Shown here: positions 39,688 to 48,342 of the stretch, piece by piece
Numbering within the stretch: the stretch's first letter is position 1
Layout: the number at the start of each line of letters is the position of its first letter
Source of the DNA: Citrobacter tructae
GTDB taxonomy: Bacteria; Pseudomonadota; Gammaproteobacteria; Enterobacterales; Enterobacteriaceae
Direction: 5' to 3'
DNA length: 64,000 bases
Assembly: GCF_004684345.1 (NCBI RefSeq)
Contig: NZ_CP038469.1
Location: forward strand, 1,054,001-1,118,000
Notes under the pieces: generated by a model
Databases searched by the model: none
Seen by the model: the letters and a program-made list of their open reading frames with translations, nothing else
Told to the model about the DNA's origin: nothing
Translations under genes and position numbers: made by a program

Positions 39688-39703
39688 GTCGCGTCTGAAT
39701 ACA

Positions 39704-39729
39704 AAAATGCCTCCGCATGGAGGCATTTT
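39704..39729. terminator. Bidirectional terminator between tpx and tyrR
   Basis: AAAATGCCTCC and GGAGGCATTTT form a perfect 11-bp stem with a four-base loop (GCAT). The A/T flanks give a T run in both directions, between the convergent tpx and tyrR. Confidence 0.9.
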
Positions 39730-39740
39730 CATTTACAACG

Positions 39741-41285
39741 TTACTCTTCGCTTTTTTTCTGCTGACTCAAACCGTATTCACGCAGCTTATTGGCGATCGC
39801 GGTATGAGAAACACCAAGTCGTTTGGCCAGTTTGCGCGTGCTGGGATAATTCATATACAGCTGCGTCAGCACAGAGCGTTCAAAGCGGCTGGTAATTTCA
39901 TCCAGCGACCCTTCCATCACCTCTTCCCCGACCGCCACCATCGCAGCATCATAATCTGGCAATAAAATATCCTGTGGACGCAGTTCATATCCTTCAAGCT
40001 GCGTTAACGCCCGGTAGATAGCATTTTTCAGCTGGCGTACGTTACCCGGCCAACCGTAGCGGGTTAACACCGTACTGAGATCGGCGGACAATTTCGGACG
40101 CGGCACGCCCTGCTCGTCGGCAAAACGCGCCACAAACAGCTCGGTGAGTGGCATAATGTCTTGCGGACAATCGCGCAGTGGTGGCAGATTTAGCGTCAGC
40201 ACGTTCAGACGATAATAAAGATCTTCACGGAACAAGCCTTTCTGTACCAGCTCCACCAGATTCTTTTGCGTCGCGCAAATCACGCGCACATCAACATGCA
40301 CCTCATGATCTTCGCCGACGCGACGGAAGGTTCCGTCGTTAAGAAAACGCAGCAACTTCGTCTGCATACGCGGCGACATTTCGCCAATCTCATCCAACAG
40401 CACCGAACCGCCGTTCGCCTGCTCAAAGAAACCTTTTTTACCTTCCGGCGCGTGACCAAATAGTTCGCTTTCAACCGCATCTTCAGGGATCGACGCACAG
40501 TTCAGCGCCAGATAAGGTTTCGCCGCACGCGGGCTTGCCAGATGGCAGGCATGAGCAAACAGATCTTTACCCGTTCCGGTATTTCCGGTAATCAGCAGCG
40601 GCGCACTCAGCATGGCCAGTTTACGCGCCTGCTCTACCACGTGTTTCATTTTGGCGCTGACGGCAATAATCTGGCTAAATGCGCTCAGATCCTGGGTGGT
40701 CATATTTTGCAACTGACGTCCCATTCGGATGGTGGAGCGCAGCATGACCACGGCGCCGGTTAACATCTGTTCCTGATTTTCGCCCAGCAAATGGACGGGG
40801 GTAATTTCCATCAGGAAATTCTGTCCATTAATCACGACATGCTCGCTGTGGGAATCCTGCGGGTTGCTCTCCAGCCAGCGCTGGAAGTTAAAGCCATTGA
40901 TTAACTGCGCCGCCGTGTGGTTACACATACGATCCTGAGTGTGGGCAAAAAGCTGGCAGCTTGCCGGGTTCGCCATCTCCACTTTGCTTTTCATGTCCAG
41001 GGAGAGGACCGGTTCAGGAAGCGCTTCAAGCAGCGCGCTCAGCGCCAGGTGTTCGCGTTCAGAAGGCATCCAGGGCACGGTCCGCACATCCGTAACCCCG
41101 GCAATACGACGGATTTCAGCCATCAGGCTGCTGAAGTTGGTGAACTCCAGTTCCGCAAAATTGAGGTAGATTCGGCCGATAGGGTCAATCTCGATACCGC
41201 GTAAGTCAATGCTTCGAAGCACCAGTAAATCGAGTAATTCGCGGGTCAGACCAAGTCGGTCTTCACAAAACACTTCCAGACGCAT
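39741..41285 (-). CDS. tyrR: Aromatic amino acid regulator TyrR
   Basis: 514 residues from ATG 41285 (AAGG before), close to the K-12 length of 513; a GTG four codons upstream is less likely. Domain order: N-terminal ACT domain (RLEVFCEDRLGLTRELLDLL), PAS domain around 80-190, then the sigma-54-like AAA+ core with Walker A ITGNTGTGKD, LFGHAPEGKKGFFEQANGG and FLNDGTFRRVG. The C-terminal Fis-type helix-turn-helix is RKLAKRLGVSHTAIANKLREYG. It lacks the GAFTGA loop (here GHAPEG), in line with TyrR acting on sigma-70 promoters. It controls aromatic amino acid genes with Tyr, Phe or Trp. Confidence 0.97.
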   Translation of the reverse strand: MRLEVFCEDRLGLTRELLDLLVLRSIDLRGIEIDPIGRIYLNFAELEFTNFSSLMAEIRRIAGVTDVRTVPWMPSEREHLALSALLEALPEPVLSLDMKSKVEMANPASCQLFAHTQDRMCNHTAAQLINGFNFQRWLESNPQDSHSEHVVINGQNFLMEITPVHLLGENQEQMLTGAVVMLRSTIRMGRQLQNMTTQDLSAFSQIIAVSAKMKHVVEQARKLAMLSAPLLITGNTGTGKDLFAHACHLASPRAAKPYLALNCASIPEDAVESELFGHAPEGKKGFFEQANGGSVLLDEIGEMSPRMQTKLLRFLNDGTFRRVGEDHEVHVDVRVICATQKNLVELVQKGLFREDLYYRLNVLTLNLPPLRDCPQDIMPLTELFVARFADEQGVPRPKLSADLSTVLTRYGWPGNVRQLKNAIYRALTQLEGYELRPQDILLPDYDAAMVAVGEEVMEGSLDEITSRFERSVLTQLYMNYPSTRKLAKRLGVSHTAIANKLREYGLSQQKKSEE

Positions 41286-41355
41286 GGGAACCTTCACCTA
41301 AACAAGGGATCATGTGTTAGATGATAAGCCAGTATTTCGTTAGCAGGAAGGATTC

Positions 41356-41373
41356 TGTCAACAAATATTGACA
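41356..41373 (-). promoter_or_regulatory. TyrR-box-like palindrome upstream of tyrR
   Basis: TGTCAACAAATATTGACA fits TGTAAA-N6-TTTACA with one change per arm and lies 71-88 bp before the tyrR start. TyrR represses its own gene in E. coli, so this is a reasonable autoregulatory box. Confidence 0.7.
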
Positions 41374-41382
41374 GCACGCTGG

Positions 41383-41429
41383 AAAATTGGGCGCTGCGCC
41401 GTAAAGTTATACGATCGGCGCCCAATTTT
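41383..41429 (-). terminator. Hairpin after ycjF, upstream of tyrR
   Basis: AAAATTGGGCGC and GCGCCCAATTTT form a 12-bp perfect outer stem over a 23-base interior that has another GGCGCA-type arm. It begins 2 bases after the ycjF stop. T runs flank both sides, so it ends ycjX-ycjF transcripts. Confidence 0.75.
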
Positions 41430-41431
41430 GC

Positions 41432-42493
41432 TTAACTTTCGCGCGGAGATGCGTTCTTTTGTAAGGTCTCTTTCACCTGACCAATCAACTGGCGGCGGAA
41501 ATCACCGAGACGCGGTTTATCATCGTCGATCCACGGGAGCGGACGGCACAGTTCCATCGCTTTAATCCCCAGACGCGCCGTTAACAGCCCAGCACCAATA
41601 CCCTGGGCAGCACGTGTGGATAAGCGAGCCGCCAGATCCTGCGACATCCAGTCCATACCGACTTCGCGAACCAGCTCGCTGGCCCCGGCGAAGGCGATAT
41701 TCAACAGCACCAGACGGAACAGGCGTAAGCGGCTGTAATACCCCAGCTCAATGCCGTACAGCGTCGCAATTCGGTTAATCAACCGCAGATTTCGCCAGGC
41801 GATAAACGCCATATCTACCAGCGCCAGCGGACTGACGGCGATCATCAACGTGGATTCCGCCGCTGAGCGGCTAATTTCGCGCCGAGCCTGCGCATCCAGC
41901 ACTGGCTGTACCAGGCTGGCATACAGGCTCACCACTTCACGATCGTTTTGCGTTTCATGAATGGAGGCATACCAGCGCTGTAGCGCCGGATGAGATTGAT
42001 CGATACCCGCCTGCTGCGCCAGCTTTTCACAAAACGCGCGACCTTTGCCAGTACCGTGGCTATGCAGTAAATCCCGCGCTTCGTCACGCTCGTGCGCTCG
42101 CTGACGCAAACGCCACAGTCGACGCCACTCGGTCGCCACCGAACCCACGCCCGCGCCAACGATCAGTGCCCCGGCAACACAACCGCCTAGCGCGACCCAA
42201 TCCTGGGTCTGCCAGGCATTCATTGTCCACTGCACACCCTGAGCAACGACGCTGACGCCAAACAATGCCAGCCCGCTCATGACCATTTTACGCCACAGGC
42301 TTCGTTTAGGCCGTAAGGCGGCATCAATGACAGCCTCCGCCTGACCTTCATCTTCCAGCGGTTCGTCCAGTTTTGCCGGAGAAAACGTCTGTGCTTCCGT
42401 GTCGTTGAACATTTGCTGTGCTTTAAACGCCGCATTTTGTTCCACTTCCAGCGGACCTGAGAAATCGATACGCGGTTTTAACGGCTCGCTCAT
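41432..42493 (-). CDS. ycjF: YcjF: inner membrane protein (DUF697/UPF0283)
   Basis: 353 residues, the K-12 length. Two close membrane segments ([19 protein letters not shown] and [21 protein letters not shown]) precede a long soluble C-terminal part of the DUF697 type ([45 protein letters not shown] region). It is always paired with ycjX, which it overlaps by ATGA (42490-42493). Both are linked to the psp/heat-shock response. Molecular role is unknown. Confidence 0.93.
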   Translation of the reverse strand: MSEPLKPRIDFSGPLEVEQNAAFKAQQMFNDTEAQTFSPAKLDEPLEDEGQAEAVIDAALRPKRSLWRKMVMSGLALFGVSVVAQGVQWTMNAWQTQDWVALGGCVAGALIVGAGVGSVATEWRRLWRLRQRAHERDEARDLLHSHGTGKGRAFCEKLAQQAGIDQSHPALQRWYASIHETQNDREVVSLYASLVQPVLDAQARREISRSAAESTLMIAVSPLALVDMAFIAWRNLRLINRIATLYGIELGYYSRLRLFRLVLLNIAFAGASELVREVGMDWMSQDLAARLSTRAAQGIGAGLLTARLGIKAMELCRPLPWIDDDKPRLGDFRRQLIGQVKETLQKNASPRES

Positions 42494-43887
42494 CGCAATT
42501 TATCTCCTATTAAAAACTCCAGCGCGGCATCAAGACGAATATGAGGTAAGGGTTTATCCACATCCATGACCTGTGGGCGGAACGCTTCAAACTGAAAGCC
42601 CTGGCTATCCCAAAACGCCTGCCCCGGCAAGCGCGCAGGCACTTCCCCTGGATAGACAGTCAACGGCGCGCCGTCGCTCAGGCGGTTCCCGCGCAGTGCA
42701 GGGATCTTCTCACCCTTCACATCGATCAATCCGCTGGTGGTGGCCTGTACCGACGCCAGCCCCAGACAATCCATGCTGATACCTTCAAAAGCGGCGTTTT
42801 GCCATGCATCCTGGATCAGTTGCTGCAGTAGCGACACCATATTGGCGTGTTGATCGACCGTTACGTGGTCGGCCTTGGTGGCGGCAAACAGTAGCTTGTC
42901 AATCACCGGCGAGAACAGCCGCCGGAACAACGTGCGCTGACCATAATGGAAGCTCTGCATCAGCTGCGTTAGCGCCAGACGCATATCGTTGAACGCCTGA
43001 GGTCCGCTATTGAGCGGCTGAAGGCAGTCGACCAGCACAATCTGGCGGTCAAAGCGCAGGAAGTGATTCTTATAAAATCCCTTCACCACTTTCTCGCAGT
43101 AGTAATTGAACCGCTCACGCAGCATACCGGCGTTGGTGTGTTTATCTGCCTGTGCCAGTTTCGATTCACCATACGCGTCAACATCCGGCCACGGGAAGAA
43201 TTGCAGCGCAGGTGCGCCCGCCATATCGCCCGGCAAAACAAAGCGACCGGGCTGAATAAAATGTAGCCCCTGCTGCTTACACTGATGCAGATAGTCCGTC
43301 CACGCAGCGGCAATCTCCGCCAGACGATTTTCATCGGCGGGCGCTAATGGGTCTAATCCCTGGCTTAACTGCCGCCATTTCTCTGACCATTCCGCCCGTT
43401 GCCCCTGTAGCAATCCGGTCATTTGCCGCGACCAGCTCAGGTAATCCTGCGCCAGCATCGGTAAATCGAGCAGCCATTCTCCCGGATAATCGACGATCTC
43501 GAGGTATAACGTGGAGGTGTCTTTAAAGTGGCGCAGCAAAGAGTCATTAGACTTGTAACGCAGCGCCAGGCGAATCTCACTCACACCGCGCGTCGGCGTC
43601 GGCCAAGTCGGCGGGGAGCCGTACAGCTGGGCCAGCCCTTCATCATAGGTAAAGCGCGGAATACCAAAATCGCGTTGCGGAACCCGTTTAACACCGAGCA
43701 GACGCTCTTCGCGCACACAACTGAGCAACGGCAGACGCGCGCCCGCATGAATATTGAGTAACTGGTTTACCATCGCGGTGATAAACGCCGTCTTACCGCT
43801 GCGGCTGAGCCCGGTGACAGCCAGACGCAAATGCCTGTCTACGCCGCGATTAACCAGCGAATTGAGTTCATTTTTAAGTCGCTTCAT
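42490..43887 (-). CDS. ycjX: YcjX: YcjX-type P-loop GTPase-like protein
   Basis: 465 residues from ATG 43887, the K-12 length; ATG 43893 is two codons upstream. The Walker A is [13 protein letters not shown] (GLSRSGKT, near residue 24) and a G3-like region is [12 protein letters not shown] later AATKADHV resembles the TKAD guanine-specificity motif. Structures of YcjX relatives show GTP binding. It is coupled to ycjF by the ATGA overlap. In Salmonella-like genomes it follows pspE, as it does here. Confidence 0.93.
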   Translation of the reverse strand: MKRLKNELNSLVNRGVDRHLRLAVTGLSRSGKTAFITAMVNQLLNIHAGARLPLLSCVREERLLGVKRVPQRDFGIPRFTYDEGLAQLYGSPPTWPTPTRGVSEIRLALRYKSNDSLLRHFKDTSTLYLEIVDYPGEWLLDLPMLAQDYLSWSRQMTGLLQGQRAEWSEKWRQLSQGLDPLAPADENRLAEIAAAWTDYLHQCKQQGLHFIQPGRFVLPGDMAGAPALQFFPWPDVDAYGESKLAQADKHTNAGMLRERFNYYCEKVVKGFYKNHFLRFDRQIVLVDCLQPLNSGPQAFNDMRLALTQLMQSFHYGQRTLFRRLFSPVIDKLLFAATKADHVTVDQHANMVSLLQQLIQDAWQNAAFEGISMDCLGLASVQATTSGLIDVKGEKIPALRGNRLSDGAPLTVYPGEVPARLPGQAFWDSQGFQFEAFRPQVMDVDKPLPHIRLDAALEFLIGDKLR

Positions 43888-44029
43888 CGCCATCCCGTTA
43901 TGCTGAAGGAACCGTAGAAATTATAACTAACAGGAAGTAAAGATAGGGGGCAATTCTTATTTATCAACTACCTGAAATATATCAGGCGACATGATTGATG
44001 CCGCCTGTATCAGAAGTAAATCACGCGGA

Positions 44030-44347
44030 TTATTGAGTCTCTACTTTCGGGAGGTTAATGTTTTTGATCCCCCCTTCGTTCGTCACCTGCGTGTATCCCA
44101 TCTCGGTAAGCATATCTTTCGCCTGTCCCGATTGCCGCCCGGAGTTACAGTACAGCTTCACGGTGTCGGTCTTATCCGGAACCTCGGACGCGATTTTCGC
44201 TTTGAGATCTTTTAAGGGAATGTTGACAGCCCCCTGAATATGCTCCTGCTGGTATTGCTCAGGGACGCGGACATCTATCCAGTGTTCTGCAGCAAAAACC
44301 GGCAAACCTATGAGCAACGCTAACGCAAATACCCCTTTTCTCAACAT
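44030..44347 (-). CDS. pspE: Periplasmic rhodanese PspE (thiosulfate sulfurtransferase)
   Basis: 105 residues from ATG 44347, close to the E. coli 104. Signal peptide MLRKGVFALALLIGLPVFA, then a single rhodanese domain: HWIDVRVPEQYQQEHIQGAVNIPL and the active-site loop KLYCNSGRQSGQA (Cys in the CxxxxRxS cradle). It transfers sulfur from thiosulfate to cyanide or thiols in the periplasm. Here it is not next to pspD: the whole ycj cluster lies between. It has only its own upstream region, divergent from ycjW, so it may no longer follow the sigma-54 psp promoter. Confidence 0.95.
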   Translation of the reverse strand: MLRKGVFALALLIGLPVFAAEHWIDVRVPEQYQQEHIQGAVNIPLKDLKAKIASEVPDKTDTVKLYCNSGRQSGQAKDMLTEMGYTQVTNEGGIKNINLPKVETQ

Positions 44348-44438
44348 AGTGTCATCCTGAAGAGTAGTTAGATTTAACGGTAACACTATACGCCATATCT
44401 TAAGAAAATATTGCGACCCTATTGGCATCACGTGAGTC

Positions 44439-44455
44439 CTGTTCCTCTGGAACAG
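44439..44455. promoter_or_regulatory. Operator-like dyad between pspE and ycjW
   Basis: CTGTTCC and GGAACAG flank TCT as a perfect 7-bp inverted repeat. A second dyad, TAAATC and GATTTA around TTAT, lies at 44467-44482. Both sit about 85-128 bp before ycjW and could bind a regulator or be transcript structure. Their roles are not established. Confidence 0.5.
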
Positions 44456-44566
44456 AACGACGCCGTAAATCTTATGATTTACCTGCTAACATCCCGAGAT
44501 TGTTGTCATTCGTCAATTAACTCCATAAGATGTGCGCCATTGACTCTCGGACGGAGCTTGGGATCT

Positions 44567-45577
44567 ATGTCTCCTACCATTTATGATATTGCACGAGCCG
44601 CTGGCGTATCAAAGTCCACGGTGTCGCGCGTACTTAATAAGCAAACCAACATCTCGCCTGAAGCGAAAGAAAAAGTCCTGCGTGCAATTGATGAGTTAGA
44701 GTACCAACCCAATAAACTGGCGCGTGCTCTTACTTCCTCCGGGTTTGACGCAATAATGGTGATCTCTACCCGTTCTGCAAAAACCACAGCTGGAAATCCT
44801 TTTTTCTCTGAAGTCCTGCATGCGATTACAGCAAAGGCGGAAGAAGTCGGTTTTGATGTCATATTACAGACATCACGCAGCACCGAAGACGATTTACAAA
44901 AATGTGAAAGTAAAATTAAGCAAAAATTGATTAAAGGCATCATTATGCTGAGTTCTCCAGCTGATGAGTCATTTTTTGCACGGCTAAATAAATACAACGT
45001 TCCTGTCGTTGTGATTGGTAAAGTTGAAGGCGAATACTCCAATGTCTACTCTGTAGATACCGACAATTTCTGCGACAGTATTACGCTGACAAATGCGCTT
45101 ATTGAGAGTGGGCATCGTAATATTGCCTGTTTGCATGCGCCTCTTGACGTTCATGTTTCCATTGATCGCGTTAACGGTTATAAAGCCAGTCTGCAAGCAC
45201 ATAATATTGAAATACGCGACGAATGGATTATTGATGGGGGCTATACCCATGAAACGGCCCTGCTCGCGTCGCAGAAATTACTTAGCCAGCAACCGTTGCC
45301 CGATGCAGTATTTGCAACCGACAGTTTAAAATTAATGAGTTTATATCGCGTTGCGGCCGAGAAAAAAATCACAATTCCCCAGCAACTGGCCGTTGTGGGC
45401 TACAGCAATGAATTGTTATCTTTTATGCTGACGCCGGTTCCGGGGGGGATTGATGTCCCCACGCAACAATTAGGTGAACAAAGCTGTAATTTACTCTTCA
45501 ATCTGATTGCCGGAGAGAAAGGGCTTCAGGATATTACAGTAAGTACACAAATATCACTGACTGAATCGCTTGTGTAA
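44567..45577 (+). CDS. ycjW: LacI-family regulator YcjW
   Basis: 336 residues from ATG 44567, close to the K-12 length of 332; the longer frame runs through the promoter. The N-terminal helix-turn-helix is [20 protein letters not shown], followed by the hinge [11 protein letters not shown] and a periplasmic-binding-like effector domain ([21 protein letters not shown], and [16 protein letters not shown]). It is transcribed opposite to the ycj operon and presumably represses it. Downstream ompG is convergent, with 31 bp between. Confidence 0.93.
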   Translation: MSPTIYDIARAAGVSKSTVSRVLNKQTNISPEAKEKVLRAIDELEYQPNKLARALTSSGFDAIMVISTRSAKTTAGNPFFSEVLHAITAKAEEVGFDVILQTSRSTEDDLQKCESKIKQKLIKGIIMLSSPADESFFARLNKYNVPVVVIGKVEGEYSNVYSVDTDNFCDSITLTNALIESGHRNIACLHAPLDVHVSIDRVNGYKASLQAHNIEIRDEWIIDGGYTHETALLASQKLLSQQPLPDAVFATDSLKLMSLYRVAAEKKITIPQQLAVVGYSNELLSFMLTPVPGGIDVPTQQLGEQSCNLLFNLIAGEKGLQDITVSTQISLTESLV

Positions 45578-45608
45578 AAACAGGGGCATCATGATGCCCC
45601 TGTTCATT

Positions 45609-46514
45609 TTAGAATGCGTAGTTGACACCAATACCCGCATAATGGAATTTGTCACTCTCGCCTTCGTCATGGTTTTCCCATTCATAGGCATATTCCAGCG
45701 ACATCGAAATACCATTTTGAAAATCATAGGCATACAGCAAACCGAGACGATTGAAATCGTGGCCTTCACGTTCCATATCATCCTGCCAGTCCCAGTTTGA
45801 CCAACGGTCGAGGCCCAGGCGGGTGTACGGTGTCAGAGTGGTATTACCGAATGACAGAGGTAAATAAGCACGTATTTCCTGGGTGGAAAATTCACCGTTG
45901 TTGCGTGACTTATCCATATTGAAACCGCGCTCAAGATAATAATTTACCGTCAATCCCACCGTTTCGTTAAAGGTATAATTCAACCCACTTTCACTTTCAA
46001 CACGGCTGTCTGAGTAACCCGTGGTACTTAAATCATTGACGAACTGGTACATTGCCAGCCATCCACTGAAACGCAAATCATCAGTAAGTTTAACATCCCA
46101 ATCCGGCTGTATTTTCCAGCGCTGCATATTGGCGGTGTCTTTACCTGGTTCATCGACATAGTGATAACCGTAATTACGGAAACCGCCGGTCAAACCGAAA
46201 TTCAGGTCATCGCTTTCAAGGAACTGATAACGAACTTCCAGTTCCGGGCGATCAAACCAGGTACCGCGTTTGCCCTCGCTATAATCAACCGGTCCTTCCT
46301 GATAATAGGCTATGGATATTTTCCACGGACCATTTGCCGCATTGAAATAAACGGACGGTTCGGCCAGGCCATCCATATCTTCGCCATAGCCCTCGACATT
46401 TTCAATTTCATACATAGCACCAATATTAAAATGCCAGTCATTATTTTCAGCAGCCTGCGCGCAGGCCATTCCTGCGCACATGACCAGCGCAGTAGAGGTC
46501 AGTAAGGTTTTCAT
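45609..46514 (-). CDS. ompG: Monomeric outer membrane porin OmpG
   Basis: 301 residues, the E. coli length. Signal peptide MKTLLTSTALVMCAGMACAQA, mature part NNDWHFNIGAMYEIENVEG, and alternating strands throughout ending in the C-terminal Phe (GVNYAF), as in the 14-stranded OmpG barrel. It forms a single-chain, pH-gated pore for sugars up to about 600-900 Da. It is the last gene of the ycj operon and should bring in the oligosaccharide for YcjNOP. Confidence 0.95.
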   Translation of the reverse strand: MKTLLTSTALVMCAGMACAQAAENNDWHFNIGAMYEIENVEGYGEDMDGLAEPSVYFNAANGPWKISIAYYQEGPVDYSEGKRGTWFDRPELEVRYQFLESDDLNFGLTGGFRNYGYHYVDEPGKDTANMQRWKIQPDWDVKLTDDLRFSGWLAMYQFVNDLSTTGYSDSRVESESGLNYTFNETVGLTVNYYLERGFNMDKSRNNGEFSTQEIRAYLPLSFGNTTLTPYTRLGLDRWSNWDWQDDMEREGHDFNRLGLLYAYDFQNGISMSLEYAYEWENHDEGESDKFHYAGIGVNYAF

Positions 46515-46554
46515 TTTTATTCCTTGTTAAAATACTTTTAAAAAATCTCCAGGC

Positions 46555-46577
46555 TTTGGGGGGTATCCCCCCCCAAA
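46555..46577 (-). terminator. GC-rich hairpin between ycjV and ompG
   Basis: TTTGGGGGG and CCCCCCAAA form a 9-bp stem with a short loop in the 66-bp gap between ycjV and ompG. On the minus strand it is followed by GCCTGGAGATTTTTT, so termination could be partial, letting ompG be expressed below the upstream genes or be stabilised separately. Confidence 0.5.
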
Positions 46578-46580
46578 TAA

Positions 46581-47663
46581 TTATTTAATTGTTATTTCGG
46601 TTTCAGCATCAAAGAAATGGCATTTATCCATATCAAAATGAATGGTGATATTTTCTCCTGCATGATAATCATTCATAGCCCCGGCACGGACCACCAACTC
46701 ATGCCCCCCAACAATGGTATAAAGCATAAACTCAGCGCCGGTTAATTCCGCCACGCTAATTTTTGCCAATATACTATTGCCATTACACAATTCCGGATGA
46801 ATATCTTCAGGTCGAATCCCCAGCGTGACGGCCTGATGTTCATAGCCCTGTGCTTTTAATACATTTAACTTATCTTGTGGAATCGTTAACTTCAGCGTTT
46901 CTGTCACAAATTTATCGCCGTCAATTGCACCACGAATAAAATTCATGGCTGGCGAACCAATAAATCCGGCAACAAACATATTGGCTGGGTGGTTATATAC
47001 CGTTTTGGGCGCACCAACTTGTTGAACAATACCATCCTTCATAATCACAATTCGCGTCGCCATCGTCATGGCTTCGGTTTGATCATGGGTGACATAAATC
47101 ATGGTGGTATTGAGTTTCTGATGCAGTTTGCTAATTTCAGCCCGCATCTGAACGCGAAGCTTGGCATCGAGATTTGATAAGGGTTCATCCATCAGGAACA
47201 CCCCCGCCTCACGAACAATCGCGCGCCCCAATGCCACGCGCTGACGCTGCCCACCAGATAACGCGCCAGGTTTACGCTGCAGATAATCGCGCAGACCAAG
47301 GATTTGCGCCGCCCAATTGACGCGTTCCTCAATTACGGCAGGAGCAATTTTCTGCATTTTCAGGCCAAACGCCATGTTGTCATAGACGGTCATGTGTGGA
47401 TACAACGCGTAGTTCTGAAAAACCATTGCGATATTGCGAGACTTTGCCGGCACATCGTTCATCCGCTTACCGTCAATCAGCAGATCACCACCGCTGATCT
47501 CTTCCAGCCCAGCGATCATACGCAGCGTCGTTGACTTCCCACAGCCAGAAGGGCCAACAAAAACAATGAACTCTTTGTCTTCAATTTCCAGATTAAAGTC
47601 TTTAACGACGTGCACCTGGTTATCGTATATTTTTTGGATATGTTGCAACGAAAGCTGTGCCAT
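46581..47663 (-). CDS. ycjV: YcjV: sugar ABC transporter ATPase (MalK/UgpC type), intact
   Basis: 360 residues, full length for a MalK-type ATPase. Walker A VGPSGCGKSTT (near 38), signature LSGGQRQRVALGRAIV (near 135), Walker B VFLMDEPLSNLD, switch His YVTHDQ. The C-terminal TOBE domain (GIRPEDI, then ELTGAEFM) is present. It should power YcjNOP. K-12 has this gene as a pseudogene, as I recall; here it is complete. It lies 10 bp after ycjU. Confidence 0.95.
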   Translation of the reverse strand: MAQLSLQHIQKIYDNQVHVVKDFNLEIEDKEFIVFVGPSGCGKSTTLRMIAGLEEISGGDLLIDGKRMNDVPAKSRNIAMVFQNYALYPHMTVYDNMAFGLKMQKIAPAVIEERVNWAAQILGLRDYLQRKPGALSGGQRQRVALGRAIVREAGVFLMDEPLSNLDAKLRVQMRAEISKLHQKLNTTMIYVTHDQTEAMTMATRIVIMKDGIVQQVGAPKTVYNHPANMFVAGFIGSPAMNFIRGAIDGDKFVTETLKLTIPQDKLNVLKAQGYEHQAVTLGIRPEDIHPELCNGNSILAKISVAELTGAEFMLYTIVGGHELVVRAGAMNDYHAGENITIHFDMDKCHFFDAETEITIK

Positions 47664-47673
47664 GTTGAATCCT

Positions 47674-48342
47674 TTACTTGTCGTGTTGCCAGAAAGCCGA
47701 TAAGCACGGCCACGTCAGAAGTTCGGTCGAAGAGAGTTGCATACTTGCCCCGGTTAGCCCCGTACCGATGCCAACAGAGAGCATGCCGCAAGCATTGATA
47801 GCATCAATACCCGCCTGTGCATCCTCGATGCCAATACACTGCTGCGGATCAACACCGAGACCGGCGCAGGCGGCGAGAAAAATCTCCGGATCGGGTTTAG
47901 AGCGGCTGATCAGTGCCGCATCCGCACAAAAATCAAAATAGTGGCTAATATCCAGCGCCTGCAAAATAGCAGGCGCGTTAAGCGACACTGACGCTAATCC
48001 CACTGGAATCTGCATTTTCCGCAGCGTAACCAAAAGCTCGCGAATTCCCGGCAATACCGAGTTGACCGTCAACTGGCGCAAAGAATGGACATACAGATCG
48101 TTTTTTCTCTCTGCCAATTGTGCGCAAGCCTCAAGTGTAAACTCCCCCGCTTTACCACCATGTTGCAAAATACGTTGCAATGATTCACCGCGACTGATCC
48201 CTTTCAGAGTGTCGTTAAAGGCTTCATCAATCATGATCCCAACGTCTTCAGCAATATGTTTCCAGGCGAGAAAATGCAGGTGCGCGGTGTCGGTAATCAC
48301 CCCATCCAAATCGAAAATAACGGCCTGCGGATTGAGCTTCAT
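47674..48342 (-). CDS. ycjU: Beta-phosphoglucomutase YcjU
   Basis: 222 residues, near the K-12 length of 219. A HAD-fold mutase: catalytic DxD in [16 protein letters not shown] (nucleophile Asp near 10), LASVSLNAP (motif II), then SKPDPEIF (motif III Lys) and [11 protein letters not shown] (motif IV). It converts beta-glucose-1-phosphate, the product of YcjT, to glucose-6-phosphate. It overlaps ycjT by four bases (ATGA, 48339-48342), so the two are coupled. Confidence 0.95.
   Translation of the reverse strand: MKLNPQAVIFDLDGVITDTAHLHFLAWKHIAEDVGIMIDEAFNDTLKGISRGESLQRILQHGGKAGEFTLEACAQLAERKNDLYVHSLRQLTVNSVLPGIRELLVTLRKMQIPVGLASVSLNAPAILQALDISHYFDFCADAALISRSKPDPEIFLAACAGLGVDPQQCIGIEDAQAGIDAINACGMLSVGIGTGLTGASMQLSSTELLTWPCLSAFWQHDK

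Noticed and set aside
43984..44010. CAGGCG...CGCCTG repeat after pspE
   Set aside because: Stem has a mismatch and no clear T run; could be a weak end but not supported.
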